From contig NZ_JQLL01000001.1 in NCBI RefSeq assembly GCF_000744185.1, positions 1,703,001 through 1,767,000 on the forward strand: a DNA stretch of 64,000 nucleotides, read 5' to 3'. The position numbers were made by a program, and so were the translations under genes. Source of the DNA: Carnobacterium funditum DSM 5970 (GTDB lineage: Bacteria; Bacillota; Bacilli; Lactobacillales; Carnobacteriaceae). Positions 8,949 to 19,147 of the stretch are shown here, piece by piece (positions within the stretch are counted from its first letter, which is position 1; each line of letters starts with the position of its first letter). Below the pieces are notes generated by a model. The model was not told the origin of the DNA and ran no database searches. It saw nothing but the letters and a program-made list of their open reading frames with translations.

Positions 8949-9239
8949 TTAAGTGATGTCATGCATGTACCGATAGATATTTTTTCTATGCCCAATCTCT
9001 AACAGTAAAATGGTGACTGTTTCGTCATTAATAGTAGCTATTAAGCGCGAATCCCCAATTTTATAGCGCCATTTTGCTGAACGAGTGACGACTAATCCTT
9101 TTCCACATGTTCTAGGATCTATACAATCTACTAGATTTTTTTGAATCCATGCCATAATTAAAAGAGATTGGTGTTTATCCATTTTTTTTAACGTTTGTTG
9201 AGCTCCTTTTTCAAACTCTACTTGGTAGCCTGAGCTCAT
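8949..9239 (-). CDS. RelE/YafQ-like toxin of a type II toxin-antitoxin pair
   Basis: A 96-residue RelE-superfamily protein, expected to be a ribosome-dependent mRNA endonuclease. Family features are the start (YQVEFEKGAQQTLKKMDKHQ), the central KGLVVTRSAKWRYKIGDSRLIATI strand pair with basic residues, and the C-terminal GHRKNIYR. The ATG is one base beyond the antitoxin stop, the usual tight coupling of antitoxin-then-toxin operons. It lies between two IS30 copies. It appears intact. Confidence 0.88.
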   Translation of the reverse strand: MSSGYQVEFEKGAQQTLKKMDKHQSLLIMAWIQKNLVDCIDPRTCGKGLVVTRSAKWRYKIGDSRLIATINDETVTILLLEIGHRKNIYRYMHDIT

Positions 9240-9240
9240 A

Positions 9241-9462
9241 TTAATCAGTTAGCTCCTTTAACAGGTCTTTAAAAGAAATGCTTTGAGAATGTTCTTTATG
9301 TTCCTCCATAGCCTGATTATATAAACCTAAATCAATTTCATCTTCTATCTTTTCTAAAACAGAATTTCTAAATAAAGCAGAAACAGAAATATTTTTAGTT
9401 TTAGCATATTCTTTTATCAATTTTTCTTCTTGAGAATCAATTCTTAGTGATATAGTAGTCAT
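9241..9462 (-). CDS. RelB-like ribbon-helix-helix antitoxin
   Basis: A 73-residue antitoxin. The N-terminus (MTTISLRIDSQEEKLIKEYA...NISVSALFRNSVLE) is a ribbon-helix-helix DNA-binding domain. The acidic C-terminal part would wrap the toxin. An AAGGAGG site precedes the ATG. The promoter region (about 9463-9530) abuts IS30 copy 2, so autoregulation by this protein must act within about 70 bases. Confidence 0.88.
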   Translation of the reverse strand: MTTISLRIDSQEEKLIKEYAKTKNISVSALFRNSVLEKIEDEIDLGLYNQAMEEHKEHSQSISFKDLLKELTD

Positions 9463-9530
9463 TAAAATGAACCTCCTTCTTTTGTATGTACATTGTAATA
9501 CGAAAGGGAAGAGATTTCAATTTCTTTTTC

Positions 9531-10589
9531 TGATTTGTCAAATTAAGCTAGACAAAATATCTTCATCCATGTAACTCATAAAAACTTCCAATGGCGTTTG
9601 GTAATTTAGTGACTTCCTCGGAATTTTATTCCGTTTATGTGCAACAGACGATACGAAAGCCTGGTCAACTTCGTTGAAATCCATTTCTTTTGGTAACCCA
9701 TCTTTTCGCAAGAGACCGTTAGAGTTTTCATTTAAAGCTCGTTGTGACGGCGTTCCAGGGTCAGCGAAGTAGATAGCGACATCATGCTGGTTGCACAAAG
9801 ATTTCCAGTTAGAGAACTCTTTTCCACAATCAAAAGTGACTGATTTGAATAGATTTTTTGGAATGGATTGAAACCATTGGTTCATGGCAGTCTCAATGTC
9901 GCATGCTTTACGCCCTTTGGGCTTTAAAGTAATGATAGCTTTCGACAAAATCTCTACTAAAGTAATGATAGCACTTTTATGGCGAACACCTACGATAGTA
10001 TCTCCTTCGATAGGACTAAATTCTTCTTTAAACGTTGGATAATCTATGATTCTTTCAGAGATGTTTCGTTTGTAGGCTTGTCTACCCCTACGTTCTTGAT
10101 GTCCATTCGGCTTCCTTTTCCCTTTCATAGGGAGGGTAGCCTCATCGAATATTTTTTCTTTAAACTGTCGATAAAGCGTTCGTACGGAACAGTCTATTGT
10201 CCTTTCTTTACGGCTAATAATGACATCAGGCGTCCAGCCTTCAGCTACTTTTTTTTGATATAAAATTGTTGTTCGTGTGGCAAAATTGCTTTTTGAAGTC
10301 CACACTGTTTCTTGTTTTCCTTATACCGCGGGTAATACTCGAAAGCTGTATGGCCTGCTTTGAAGAACTTGATAACATGATTAATCGGTGTTCGAGTACG
10401 ATTTAAATAAGTAGCTATTTTAGCAACTGGAATACTTTGATGATAATAAGATTCTATCCTCACTAGTTCATCCATGGTAATATGGGTATAGGTCATTTGT
10501 GATCACTCCTTTGTTTTCTATGGTTGGAAATACAATTAGAGTGTATCACGAATGGCTTTTTTATTTGTATAGCTTAATCTTACAATCCA
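9531..10589 (-). mobile_element. IS30-family insertion sequence, copy 2 (inverted)
   Basis: A 1,059-bp copy of the same IS30 element as at 6100-7159, in opposite orientation. The left and right inverted repeats are present at 10589 and 9531. Its transposase is frameshifted. Together with copy 1 it brackets a 2.4-kb segment carrying the exporter and the toxin-antitoxin pair. Confidence 0.9.
9538..10496 (-). pseudogene. Frameshifted IS30 transposase
   Basis: The N-terminal 83 residues (10496 to 10245) and the remaining 255 residues (ending at 9538) are in different frames. The intact copies read ATC-AA(G/A)-G(G/A)A-AAA-(G/A)TA at this point; here a single long A run near 10250-10258 has lost one base. 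The DDE domain itself looks intact, so trans-activation by the other copies could still mobilise the element. A programmed slippage on the A run is possible but less likely, because the other copies are in one frame. Confidence 0.88.
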
Positions 10590-10622
10590 TGTAGAATAAA
10601 TAGAAAAGGATTTGAAGTAGTA

Positions 10623-11972
10623 ATGGGAAGAAAAGAAACAGTAAATAGTTTAGACACAGAATCAGTAGGGAAATCGTTCTTAAGATATCTAGTTCCTTCT
10701 ATTGTGGGTATGTTGTTAATGGCTGTTAATATTATTATTGATGGAATTATGGTTGGCAATAAGCTCGGATCAGTTGCTCTAGCAGGTGTCGGTATTGCTG
10801 TACCTGTTTACAGTATTTTTGTAGCGATGTCACTATGGATAGGTGTGGGTGCTGCAACTCGTTATTCCGTTATGATGGGGGCTAAACGGCCAGATCAAGC
10901 ACGTATTATTTTTTCACATGCGATTAGTACGATATTAGTCTTGACGATAATTATTGGACTCACTGCTTTTATCTTTAGAACAGAACTTGCTTATTTATTA
11001 GGTGCAAATGCAGATACGATTGGATATACATCAGATTACCTGAATATTTTATTGCTTTTTGGATTTATCTTTACAGCAGAGAATACTTTTAGTATTTTAG
11101 TACGTAATGATGGTGGTCCGAATACAGCAATGACTGCACTTATAGCTACGTCAGTTGTTAATATCATTTTAAACTATGTATTTTTATTTGTATTTGATTT
11201 TGGTGTGAAAGGTACAGCTACTGCAACACTGATTGGTGCACTTGTAGGACTTATTATCCTCAGTACGCATTTTTTTAGGAAAAAAAATAATTTGCATTTT
11301 GTGCGTTTCAGCTTTGATAAAAGGTTGATTGCTCTCATTTTAGTTATCGGTTTTCCAAGTTTTCTTGCAGAAGTAGGTATTTCTTTTTTTACAGTTTCAC
11401 ATAATATCGTATTTGAAAATCTTGCAGGTACGATTGGTGTATCTGCCTTTGCGATATTGAATTATGTTCATAGTGTGACGTTATTGCTGTTTTTAGGAAT
11501 GGGATCGGCTATTCAACCTTTAATTAGTTATTACAAAGGAGCTAAGGACGAAAAGAAAATACAAAAAACAATTCAACTCGCAATTGGGACAGCTCTGATA
11601 GCAGGCATCTTATTTATGCTCATTGGTCAGTTTGCAGCAACACAAATCGTCAGATTGTTCGGTGACTTCCCTGAAGAAGTCGTAGCATTAGCAGTATCAG
11701 GTATTAAATTATTTTTCATTGCCTATCTCTTTATGGGAACCAACTTTGTTATGATGACTTATTATCAATCTATCGGACAAATTCGAATGGCAACATGGAT
11801 TACTGCAGCACGTGGTATAATCGTTTTACTGATTATGCTTATGATTCTGCCTAAATTATTTGGTTTGACAGGTTTATGGCTTGCCGTTCCAGCATCGGAA
11901 TTTATTGTTCTTTTGACTATTTATTATTACCATAAAAGATGGCACAGTAAAAATAGCCATTCGACAGTATAG
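10623..11972 (+). CDS. MATE-family efflux transporter
   Basis: A 449-residue, 12-helix multidrug and toxic-compound extrusion protein. Typical segments are FLRYLVPSIVGMLLMAVNIIIDGIMVGNKLGS at the start and a second half-repeat from about residue 230 (LILVIGFPSFLAEVGISF). It exports substrates by Na+ or H+ antiport. It begins just 33 bases after the end of IS30 copy 2, so the original promoter may have been displaced. A second, different MATE gene is at 51083. Substrate unknown. Confidence 0.9.
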   Translation: MGRKETVNSLDTESVGKSFLRYLVPSIVGMLLMAVNIIIDGIMVGNKLGSVALAGVGIAVPVYSIFVAMSLWIGVGAATRYSVMMGAKRPDQARIIFSHAISTILVLTIIIGLTAFIFRTELAYLLGANADTIGYTSDYLNILLLFGFIFTAENTFSILVRNDGGPNTAMTALIATSVVNIILNYVFLFVFDFGVKGTATATLIGALVGLIILSTHFFRKKNNLHFVRFSFDKRLIALILVIGFPSFLAEVGISFFTVSHNIVFENLAGTIGVSAFAILNYVHSVTLLLFLGMGSAIQPLISYYKGAKDEKKIQKTIQLAIGTALIAGILFMLIGQFAATQIVRLFGDFPEEVVALAVSGIKLFFIAYLFMGTNFVMMTYYQSIGQIRMATWITAARGIIVLLIMLMILPKLFGLTGLWLAVPASEFIVLLTIYYYHKRWHSKNSHSTV

Positions 11973-11978
11973 AATAAA

Positions 11979-12048
11979 AAGCAGGAACTAAAATTGTGCA
12001 GTAGTAAAAGCTACTCTGCTCATTTAGTTGCTGTTTTTAGTTTTTTAG
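11979..12048 (+). terminator. Terminator of the MATE gene
   Basis: A long imperfect hairpin: AACTAAA pairs with TTTAGTT around an inner stem-loop (GCAGTAGT / CTACTCTGC). It ends in a T-rich run beginning TGTTTTTAG. Confidence 0.6.
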
Positions 12049-12217
12049 TAGAATAAATGAGTCTTAATATCGTGATGGATACTTACAATAACTTGTTTTC
12101 CAATTCTCTTTAAGAGATAATGAAATCGTTAACAACACTAGTAGGAATGCGCTGATTCTTTAAGGTAAATAGATGAAATAGTTTGTTAATTATTAATTTA
12201 AGGAGGGGGTGATAAAG

Positions 12218-12472
12218 ATGACTATAACTACATTTATAGTATTTCTTATATTAGCAAGTGTAGTCTATAATAGCTTACGTATAATAAAATTAAAAGAAGA
12301 AAATAATAAACTGAAAAAAGAAATAGAAATCTTGAAAAAAAGGATATCGAATCAGCGAGTAATCTATAATTTAAAAGAAGTGAATTTAAAAAATAAGAGA
12401 CAATCAAAAAATAGAATGAATAAACCAACCAGGATACTTTTAAATACGTTCTCTTTAGAATCGTTTTTATAA
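12218..12472 (+). CDS. Small single-pass membrane protein with coiled coil
   Basis: An 84-residue protein with one N-terminal transmembrane helix (ITTFIVFLILASVVYNSL), then a charged heptad region (IKLKEENNKLKKEIEILKKR) that should form a coiled coil, then a basic tail. The very strong AGGAGGGGG site before the ATG at 12218 supports expression. The layout recalls small septum or stator-like bitopic proteins, but I do not recognise a family. A hairpin repeat follows it. Confidence 0.55.
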   Translation: MTITTFIVFLILASVVYNSLRIIKLKEENNKLKKEIEILKKRISNQRVIYNLKEVNLKNKRQSKNRMNKPTRILLNTFSLESFL

Positions 12473-12510
12473 AAAGCATACATATTAAGTATACCGCATA
12501 TCAAATCAGC

Positions 12511-12570
12511 AAAAAAAGAACCTTGAATGGATACAAGGTTCTGATAAAATGATTTTATTTATTCATAAAG
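12511..12570 (+). repeat. Two-hairpin intergenic repeat, copy A (also a terminator)
   Basis: AGAACCTTG (12517-12525) pairs with CAAGGTTCT (12534-12542) in a perfect 9-bp stem, with an A run on its upstream flank. It is followed by a degenerate second half. Related copies occur near 35167, 40603, 50400, 52447, 55798 and 60318. Confidence 0.6.
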
Positions 12571-12672
12571 CAAAAGTTAATTTTTACTAGCTAATCATGT
12601 GGGACTTATTTAGTGAATTAGTGTCCTTCTTTTTTAAAATCTATCGCACGAATGAGTTACAATGAGTCAATG

Positions 12673-14147
12673 CTAGAGCTCTTCATTGTGTCTAACATTC
12701 GTTTTTTCAGTCAATTTTTTAATAAGGTTTTTATTTAGTTGTTTGTATTCTTTTAATGAGTAATCAGACAGTTCTTTTGTTTTTTTATTTAAATAAGAAT
12801 CTAATTTTTTAGGATTCATTTCAGCCATTTTTTCTGCTTCTTTGTCTATTTTTGCTACTGCTTCAGTCATGTGATCCCAGACCTTTTCTTGTACCGGTGC
12901 AATTATTTCAGTTTTAAATTCATCATGGTACGGATTAGTCAAAGCGTTAGTTGTTCGATATGTCCAATAGGCAGATTTTTCATCAGGTTCGTCGGTACCT
13001 ATCTGGTATTCTTTAGGCGTTTCTGTTATCCCACTATAGAATGGAATATAGTTGCTTGTATCTGGTACACCCAGCGCTAACCAGTGAATAGCACTTATTT
13101 CATCTGGCACATTGTTTCTAATTTGGAGAATATGAGATTCCATCGTATTCGGTACACTTATAGGACGGTATTTATCCGATTCTTTTTTTCCGAAAGTGTC
13201 GTAGTCTGTATTATTATAATGTGAGCCTAAGATGCCAGCGATTGCTCTTGTCGTAATTGGTTCATCTGCTTTTACAAAAAGTTCAAAATCTGTGTCATCA
13301 ATTTTTTTGTCAGATTCCGTTAGCATTTTCTGGCCGTACCATACTCGAGGAGTATTATACTGAGCATCATCTTTAGTATCTGCAAAAGTTTCTCTGATGG
13401 ATGTGTTTTCTAGATTGTCTGTTAGCTTATTATCGCTGATAAATTCTTGTAAGTTTTTAGAATAAAGGAAATTAGCTGAATCATCCCAATCGAAATCTTG
13501 AATTGAGATTGTGTTTGCAATAACAGCATAACTATCATCTGGTACTCTTGCTGCTACCCAATGATGTCCAGTGAGTATCTCCATATACCAGATATCGTTA
13601 TTATCGGAAAAAATAATTCCGTTTGTTTCTGCAGCACCTTTATCCTCGACAATCTTACCTAATCTCTCAATTCCTTCTTCAGCCGAATTGATATAGGGTA
13701 AGACAACAGTCAGTATGGCATCTTCAGCGATTCCTTTTTCTACTAAAGGATCAAGTTCTAAGACATTCTCCTTAGCTGTAGTAGAGATTCTGTTCCGCTC
13801 ATCGCAATATTATTGCTATTAATTCCCGCTTCTTCATATAGTCCTTCTGAGACATCCCATTCTGGAGTAGCAGTATATTTTAATTGTTTTTTAGGCAAAT
13901 GGATGGAAAATCCATTTCCTTCTGATACAAATTTTTGTTTATTCTTATTTGCTTCTCTTACAAAAAAATGTTTAGTCCAGGCTGTCCCCATGTCTTCGTT
14001 TCTTGCAACCATAGTTGACCCATCTTCTGAAGCATCTTTTCCTACCAACACAGTTGTACAAGCCTCAGCTGTTGTATAACTAGTCATGAATAATATACCG
14101 GTTGTCACAAGAACGCAGGTGCTTTTTAATAATTTTTTTGCCCTCAT
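12673..14147 (-). pseudogene. C69-family dipeptidase, frameshifted
   Basis: A secreted dipeptidase of peptidase family C69 in two frames. The first 129 residues carry a signal peptide ending TTAEA, then the mature start CTTVLVGKDASEDGSTMVARNED with catalytic Cys30. Reading then stops at about 13758. The second frame picks up at once (TAKENVLELDPLVEKGIAEDAIL...) and continues to the normal C-terminus at 12673. The break lies in a short TCT repeat near 13785, where about four bases appear lost. Everything else is intact, so the loss is recent or a sequencing error. Confidence 0.85.
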
Positions 14148-14162
14148 GTTGTTTTCCTCCCT

Positions 14163-14740
14163 AATGGACTATTATTAGTGATTATCAGTCATCTATGTGC
14201 TTATAAAAAGTCTTCGACTAGATAAAATTCACTGCCACCTCTCATGATAAATTTATTGCTACTAGTAGCAGAACACTTTTTTTAAAATGGAACCGAACCT
14301 ATGATAAAAGGATTGTTCATTACTTCATAATCACAACTAAATAACAGCGCTTACATAAACGGAAGTAAATCATTTCGAAAGATTATATTCGTTATATTAG
14401 AAAAAGAAAAGTATTTACTGAGAAAACTCTTCTTTAGAGAACAAAGACTCTCATCAAAAAAATCATTCTTTTCTAAATAGAGCGATATTTTCTTGAATGC
14501 TTATTTTATCAACCATTTGTCCACTTAACCGCTAACGGTTATCCTAGAAATTTTTTATTTGTGAAAGCTTGAACAGAAAGAAAGGATAACCCACCTTTAT
14601 GCTCGAATACATAATATATCGTAAATTATTTATAGTTAGAGTTTACTGAAAAGTTCAGAAAACATTCAGTTAAAAATCAGTAAGAAAACAGCTAATGTTC
14701 AAGTTGATATCGTATTATTTATATAACAACAGATGAAGGG
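14163..14740. other. Intergenic region upstream of the secreted repeat protein
   Basis: About 580 bases with no gene I can support. One small perfect palindrome, TAACCG-CTAA-CGGTTA, lies near 14526-14541. The region must hold divergent promoters for the dipeptidase remnant and the secreted protein gene. Confidence 0.4.
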
Positions 14741-14809
14741 AGGGAAAACTTGAAGGGGTTAATGAAATGGAAAATGGGGAAAAATTATAATTATGAGAGG
14801 ATGTTAGTT

Positions 14810-15397
14810 ATGAAAAATTTAACTAAATTTGTTTCAAGTGTTTTATCAATAGGAGTTTTGGCGACTGGAGGCATTACTGCTTTTGCTGCAACAGATATAG
14901 AAGCTGATACATCTACAAGTTCATCTAATCCAACTATTTCACAAGGAGCTCCTGATATTAGTTCAATGAAAAGAAGTAGAGGTAGTTTTGGTGAGATGGA
15001 AAAACGAGAACCAACGGATGAGCAAAAAACTGAAATGGCAGAGCATATAAACGAAAGACTTGCTGAACAATTAAAAGATGGCAAAATTACGCAAGAACAA
15101 TATAATCAAGCTATTACAGATGTTGAAGAAGGTGAAAGACCAAACATTTTGCGAGAAGGTAGAGGTGGTTTCGGTAATATGGAAAAACGAGAACTAACGG
15201 ATGAGCAAAAAACTGAAATGGCAGAGCATATAAACGAAAGACTTGCAGAACAATTAAAAGATGGCAAAATTACGCAAGAACAATATGATCAAGCTATTAC
15301 AGATGTTGAAGAAGGTGAAAGACCAAACATTTTGCGAGAAGGTAGAGGTGGTTTTGGTAATATGAAAAAATCAGAACTGGCTAATGAGCAAAAGTAA
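14810..15397 (+). CDS. Secreted tandem-repeat protein (DUF2680/YckD-like units)
   Basis: A 195-residue exported protein. A signal peptide (MKNLTKFVSSVLSIGVLATG, then GITAFAAT) is followed by a Ser/Thr linker. Two 61-residue repeats follow, each with LTDEQKTEMAEHINERLAEQ then LKDGKITQEQYDQAITDVEE, and then an 11-residue start of a third repeat that ends at a stop. The helical, Gln/Glu-rich unit resembles the DUF2680 (YckD) family of small secreted proteins. The start at 14810 is preferred because it begins the signal peptide. It is convergent with the histidine-kinase gene. Function unknown. Confidence 0.75.
   Translation: MKNLTKFVSSVLSIGVLATGGITAFAATDIEADTSTSSSNPTISQGAPDISSMKRSRGSFGEMEKREPTDEQKTEMAEHINERLAEQLKDGKITQEQYNQAITDVEEGERPNILREGRGGFGNMEKRELTDEQKTEMAEHINERLAEQLKDGKITQEQYDQAITDVEEGERPNILREGRGGFGNMKKSELANEQK
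14993..15365 (+). repeat. 183-bp tandem coding repeat
   Basis: Two nearly identical 183-bp units encode the 61-residue repeats of the secreted protein. They differ at only a few bases (for example CCA/CTA for Pro/Leu and AAT/GAT for Asn/Asp). The start of a third unit is diverged and truncated. Such recent duplication predicts length variation between strains. Confidence 0.85.
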
Positions 15398-15442
15398 GTT
15401 TCACAAAAAAACGTCTCACTTTTTTAAGATTAAATAGAAATA

Positions 15443-15503
15443 TAAAAAATACACTCCCGCTAATGAGTAAATAATCCATTAGTTTTGGGAGTGTATTTTT
15501 TAG
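15443..15503. terminator. Bidirectional terminator between repeat protein and kinase genes
   Basis: AAAAAATACACTCCC and GGGAGTGTATTTTTT form a stem of about 15 bp with A and T runs on either side. It serves both the forward repeat-protein gene and the reverse two-component operon. Confidence 0.88.
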
Positions 15504-15529
15504 GGGATTTTTGACCCAGCCCATTTAAA

Positions 15530-16834
15530 TTAATCATTTATATTCAAGCTAAACCAAAACATGCTGCCCTTGCCAATTTCAGATTCAACTCCATACTGCC
15601 CACCGTGCAGGTTGATAATTTTTTTCACAATAGAAAGTCCAAGTCCTGTGCCTATGATAGTTCTCGTATGTGACTGTGTTTTTTTATAATAGCGATCCCA
15701 AATATAGGGCAAATCACTTTTTTTGATTCCTTCACCATAGTCAATTACTTCTATTCGAACGGTATCTTTTATCGTTATTTGACGAATTTTCACAGCCTGT
15801 TCGTTACTGCTGTGCGTAATTGCATTGAGCAATAGATTATAAAAAACTTGGATAATTTTACTTTCATCAGCATATATCTCTACTTTTTCATCATAATCAA
15901 ACTGAAGCCCATAGCCTTCTTTTTTTACGAGTTCTCTCATGCGAATAATCGTTGATTCTAGTGACTCGGTCAGATTAAATGGTGCTTTCTTTAGCTCGCT
16001 TTCTCCTCGTTCTAAAGTGGAAATATCCAATACATCATTAACCAAAGAAGTTAATCTTTTTGTTTCATCCATAATCACTTCAGTCTGTTGGGGAGTAACT
16101 TCATCAGGAAAATCATGCATCATCTCCGCATAACTATAAATAAGAGCCAAAGGCGTACGTAAATCGTGTGAAACATTCGCCATCAATTCTTTTCTGAAAT
16201 CTTCTACCTTAGAAAGTTCTGAAGCTGCTACATTTAACGTATCCGATAATTCTTTGATTTCTAGAAATCCATGGCCTTGAAAATCCGCTTCGTAATTGCC
16301 TTCTGTCAACAACTTCGTTCGGGCATTTATTTGTTCTATCGGTTTAGCAATCCGCTTTGAAATAACAATAGCAAGGATCGTTGCTAGTGCCACCATAATT
16401 CCCGTTATAATGAACAGTTGCATCTGAAGAGTTGAGATGGTCGCATCAACAGGTGTGATAGAGGCATAAAAAGTTAAAGAAACCTTACTCCCATCATCTA
16501 ATTCATATTCTTGAACCTTTGTTAAGGTTTCTGATTGTGAACGTTTAGATCTATTTGAAGCAGGATTAAAAGTAAAGGGTGGCGTAAACTGTTCGCTTGG
16601 CCTAACTATAATATCCTTATTTAATTTAATTTCATAAATAAGCTCATTCAAATCTGTTTGATTAATTTTTTCTCCTACTAACGTAATCGCATTTTCCATC
16701 TCATTTTTTCGGATAATTTTATACATATCACTTAAAAAAACCGTTTGAAAGATCCACAATATAGTAAGTAAGAGTGCACAAAATCCTAAGAGAAAACTGA
16801 AAATCCTCCATTGTAATTTAAGTTTATCCATCAA
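15530..16834 (-). CDS. Sensor histidine kinase
   Basis: A 434-residue membrane histidine kinase. A transmembrane helix lies at about residues 11-35, an extracellular sensor region at 36-136, a second helix at about 137-160 and a HAMP domain after ISKRIAKPIEQINARTK. The HisKA box is ANVSHDLRTPLALIYSYAEM with His223. The ATPase domain has NLLLNAITHSS (N box), DYGEGIKKSDLPYIWDRYYK and GTGLGLSIVKKI (G2 box). The start overlaps the response-regulator gene by 11 bases. Signal unknown. Confidence 0.93.
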   Translation of the reverse strand: MMDKLKLQWRIFSFLLGFCALLLTILWIFQTVFLSDMYKIIRKNEMENAITLVGEKINQTDLNELIYEIKLNKDIIVRPSEQFTPPFTFNPASNRSKRSQSETLTKVQEYELDDGSKVSLTFYASITPVDATISTLQMQLFIITGIMVALATILAIVISKRIAKPIEQINARTKLLTEGNYEADFQGHGFLEIKELSDTLNVAASELSKVEDFRKELMANVSHDLRTPLALIYSYAEMMHDFPDEVTPQQTEVIMDETKRLTSLVNDVLDISTLERGESELKKAPFNLTESLESTIIRMRELVKKEGYGLQFDYDEKVEIYADESKIIQVFYNLLLNAITHSSNEQAVKIRQITIKDTVRIEVIDYGEGIKKSDLPYIWDRYYKKTQSHTRTIIGTGLGLSIVKKIINLHGGQYGVESEIGKGSMFWFSLNIND

Positions 16835-17510
16835 ATCGGTACCCCAATCCTCTTATGGTTACAATAAATTTTGCATAAGGACCAATCGATTTTCTTAATA
16901 ACTTCATATGTGTATCCAATGTTCTATCATCACCCATATAATCATATCCCCATACTCCTGAGAGAATACGTTCTCTAGGAACGGCAATATTTTTATTATA
17001 AATCAAAAAGAATAACAGTTCATATTCTTTAGGTGCTAAATTGACCTGTACACCATTAATAAATACCTGGTATGCAGTCATGTCTACTTTAAAATGCTCT
17101 TTTTCAAAAATAATATGATCCTCAGTATCATCTTTTGCAGTGTTATTTTTTTCAACCCTACGTAAGATAGCGTTAACTCTTAGCATAATTTCCTTTGAAG
17201 AAAAGGGCTTGACTACATAATCATCTACACCTAACTCAAAACCTAGGACTTTATCGTATTCTTCTCCACGAGCAGTTAGCATAATTACAGGTACATCAGA
17301 TGATTTACGAATTTCCTTTACTGCAGAGAAACCATCGAGTTCTGGCATCATCACATCCATGATGATGATATCAAATTCAGTTTTTTTGAATATCTCAACA
17401 GCTTCCATTCCATTACTTGCTTCAGTAACCTCATAACCTTCAAAAAGTGCATAGCGTTTTAGTACGGTACGGAGTCCTGCTTCATCGTCACATATTAAAA
17501 TTTTAGCCAT
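16824..17510 (-). CDS. OmpR/PhoB-family response regulator
   Basis: A 228-residue regulator. The receiver domain has acidic pocket residues (ICDDE) and phospho-acceptor Asp52 (IIIMDVMMPELDG), then MLTARG and the conserved Lys in YVVKPFSSKEI. The C-terminal winged helix covers about residues 130-228 (LAPKEYELLFFLIYN, then VWGYDYMGDDRTLDTHMKLL). It is first in an operon with the histidine kinase. Targets could include the neighbouring secreted repeat protein, but no repeated operator was identified. Confidence 0.94.
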   Translation of the reverse strand: MAKILICDDEAGLRTVLKRYALFEGYEVTEASNGMEAVEIFKKTEFDIIIMDVMMPELDGFSAVKEIRKSSDVPVIMLTARGEEYDKVLGFELGVDDYVVKPFSSKEIMLRVNAILRRVEKNNTAKDDTEDHIIFEKEHFKVDMTAYQVFINGVQVNLAPKEYELLFFLIYNKNIAVPRERILSGVWGYDYMGDDRTLDTHMKLLRKSIGPYAKFIVTIRGLGYRFDG

Positions 17511-18533
17511 TTTACAATCAGTCCCTTCCTAAATTCGCTCTTATTAATTCTATCAGATTCCTAAATATTCATCTCTTTTGAATGGTTTGGTTGATTAGTG
17601 GTTTCATCTGGCCATTTGTTTTGAAATTGCATTACGCTACTTTTTACTTCATCCTATAATAAAACGGTCATCTTTTCACTCTTGCAGTTCTATCGTTTTT
17701 TATTATGATTTAAAAAATCTGCCTTTTTGTTAATCTTTCAGAGAATAGCCATCTTTTACTATGTTTAGTAGTTTCAGGCCGACTCATTACCTATTTTAGC
17801 GTTTTCTCCATAAAAAAAATACACCTATCATCATTTTATATCGTTAGTTTAAATTAAATGTTCAAATACGATAGGAATCCATACAAATTTACCATTAATT
17901 ACTTTATTATGCTTTAACCGAGAGAATTCATCATTTTATGAGTTTGTATCCTGAAATGGTATTTATTTATCTCTTAGTACATGGAAAAAATATTTTTCCG
18001 TCAATGTAGATGTCACTAAGATACAAAACAGAGGGGTTATATATGTTGAATTTACGCAATAATCAACTAATTTTTAATAAAAATGTTTTATGAATGATTT
18101 AGGGTGAAACGAGTTATTAAAAATCATCAATTTCATAAAGAAAGTACAGTAAACCGCTTGCTGCTCTGTAAGTTAGTCAGAACGGCAAGCGATTTATTTG
18201 TTTTTTTGCGTTTAAAGCTAATGGGAATGATGAGAATCAGTGAAAGCATCAATCTAAATGAGAACGAGGAGACCAATATAAATACCCTGACATATCTAAA
18301 AAGAGAAAGTGAATACTGTTAGAAAGTGAAGAGTTTAATGAGTCGGATTTGATATAAACGGATTCTGATTTTCAATAGATTTAACCCGTGAAACACTTAG
18401 AATTAAGGTGTTTTTGACTGGTTCAGTCATTCGAAGCAAACCGTTAAACATACTGATTTTTCAAAGGTCCTTGTAAGATATTGTGAATAAATTCCCGTTA
18501 CTATTTACTTTAATGAAAAACAATCATATAATT
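17511..18533. other. Long intergenic region with hairpins
   Basis: About 1 kb without a convincing protein gene. A hairpin with arms GCTTGCTGCTCTG and CAGAACGGCAAGCG near 18155-18190 is followed by a T-rich run. A second hairpin (AACACTTA / TAAGGTGTT plus T run) lies near 18391-18415. A 16-codon reading frame with a GAGGGG site starts at 18042, just before the first hairpin, and could be a leader peptide or chance. The region could hold a small RNA; this is speculative. Confidence 0.4.
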
Positions 18534-18552
18534 GGTAATGAAAATCATTCTC
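18534..18552. promoter_or_regulatory. Fur box
   Basis: GGTAATGAAAATCATTCTC matches the 19-bp Fur consensus (GATAATGATAATCATTATC) at 16 of 19 positions. It lies about 130 bases before the reductase remnant and 600 bases before the iron ABC transporter. It should repress both when iron is sufficient. Confidence 0.82.
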
Positions 18553-18634
18553 AATTACGGGGAACGGGTCAATTGTAAATTTTAGGGTTAAATACTACCT
18601 ATTTAATCGTTTAGTTCTAGATAAAATGGATTGA

Positions 18635-19062
<428 letters not shown>

Positions 19063-19147
19063 AAAAGTGGAGAGAGTTTGGAAACAATATGTAACGGAAT
19101 AAAAAATTAAGCCATACAAAATTAAGCAATTTAATGGAGGAAAAAAA

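Noticed and set aside
10560-10622. Outward promoter from IS30 copy 2 driving the MATE gene
   Set aside because: Candidate boxes near TTGTAT and TAGAAT have 21-base spacing; not convincing enough to annotate.
12246-12479. Minus-strand reading frame opposite the small coiled-coil protein
   Set aside because: Shadow of the forward gene, which has a strong ribosome site and clear helix plus heptads.
18104-18322. 72-codon forward reading frame after the two-component system
   Set aside because: It spans a strong hairpin followed by a T run, begins with GTG without a clear ribosome site, and has no recognisable domain.
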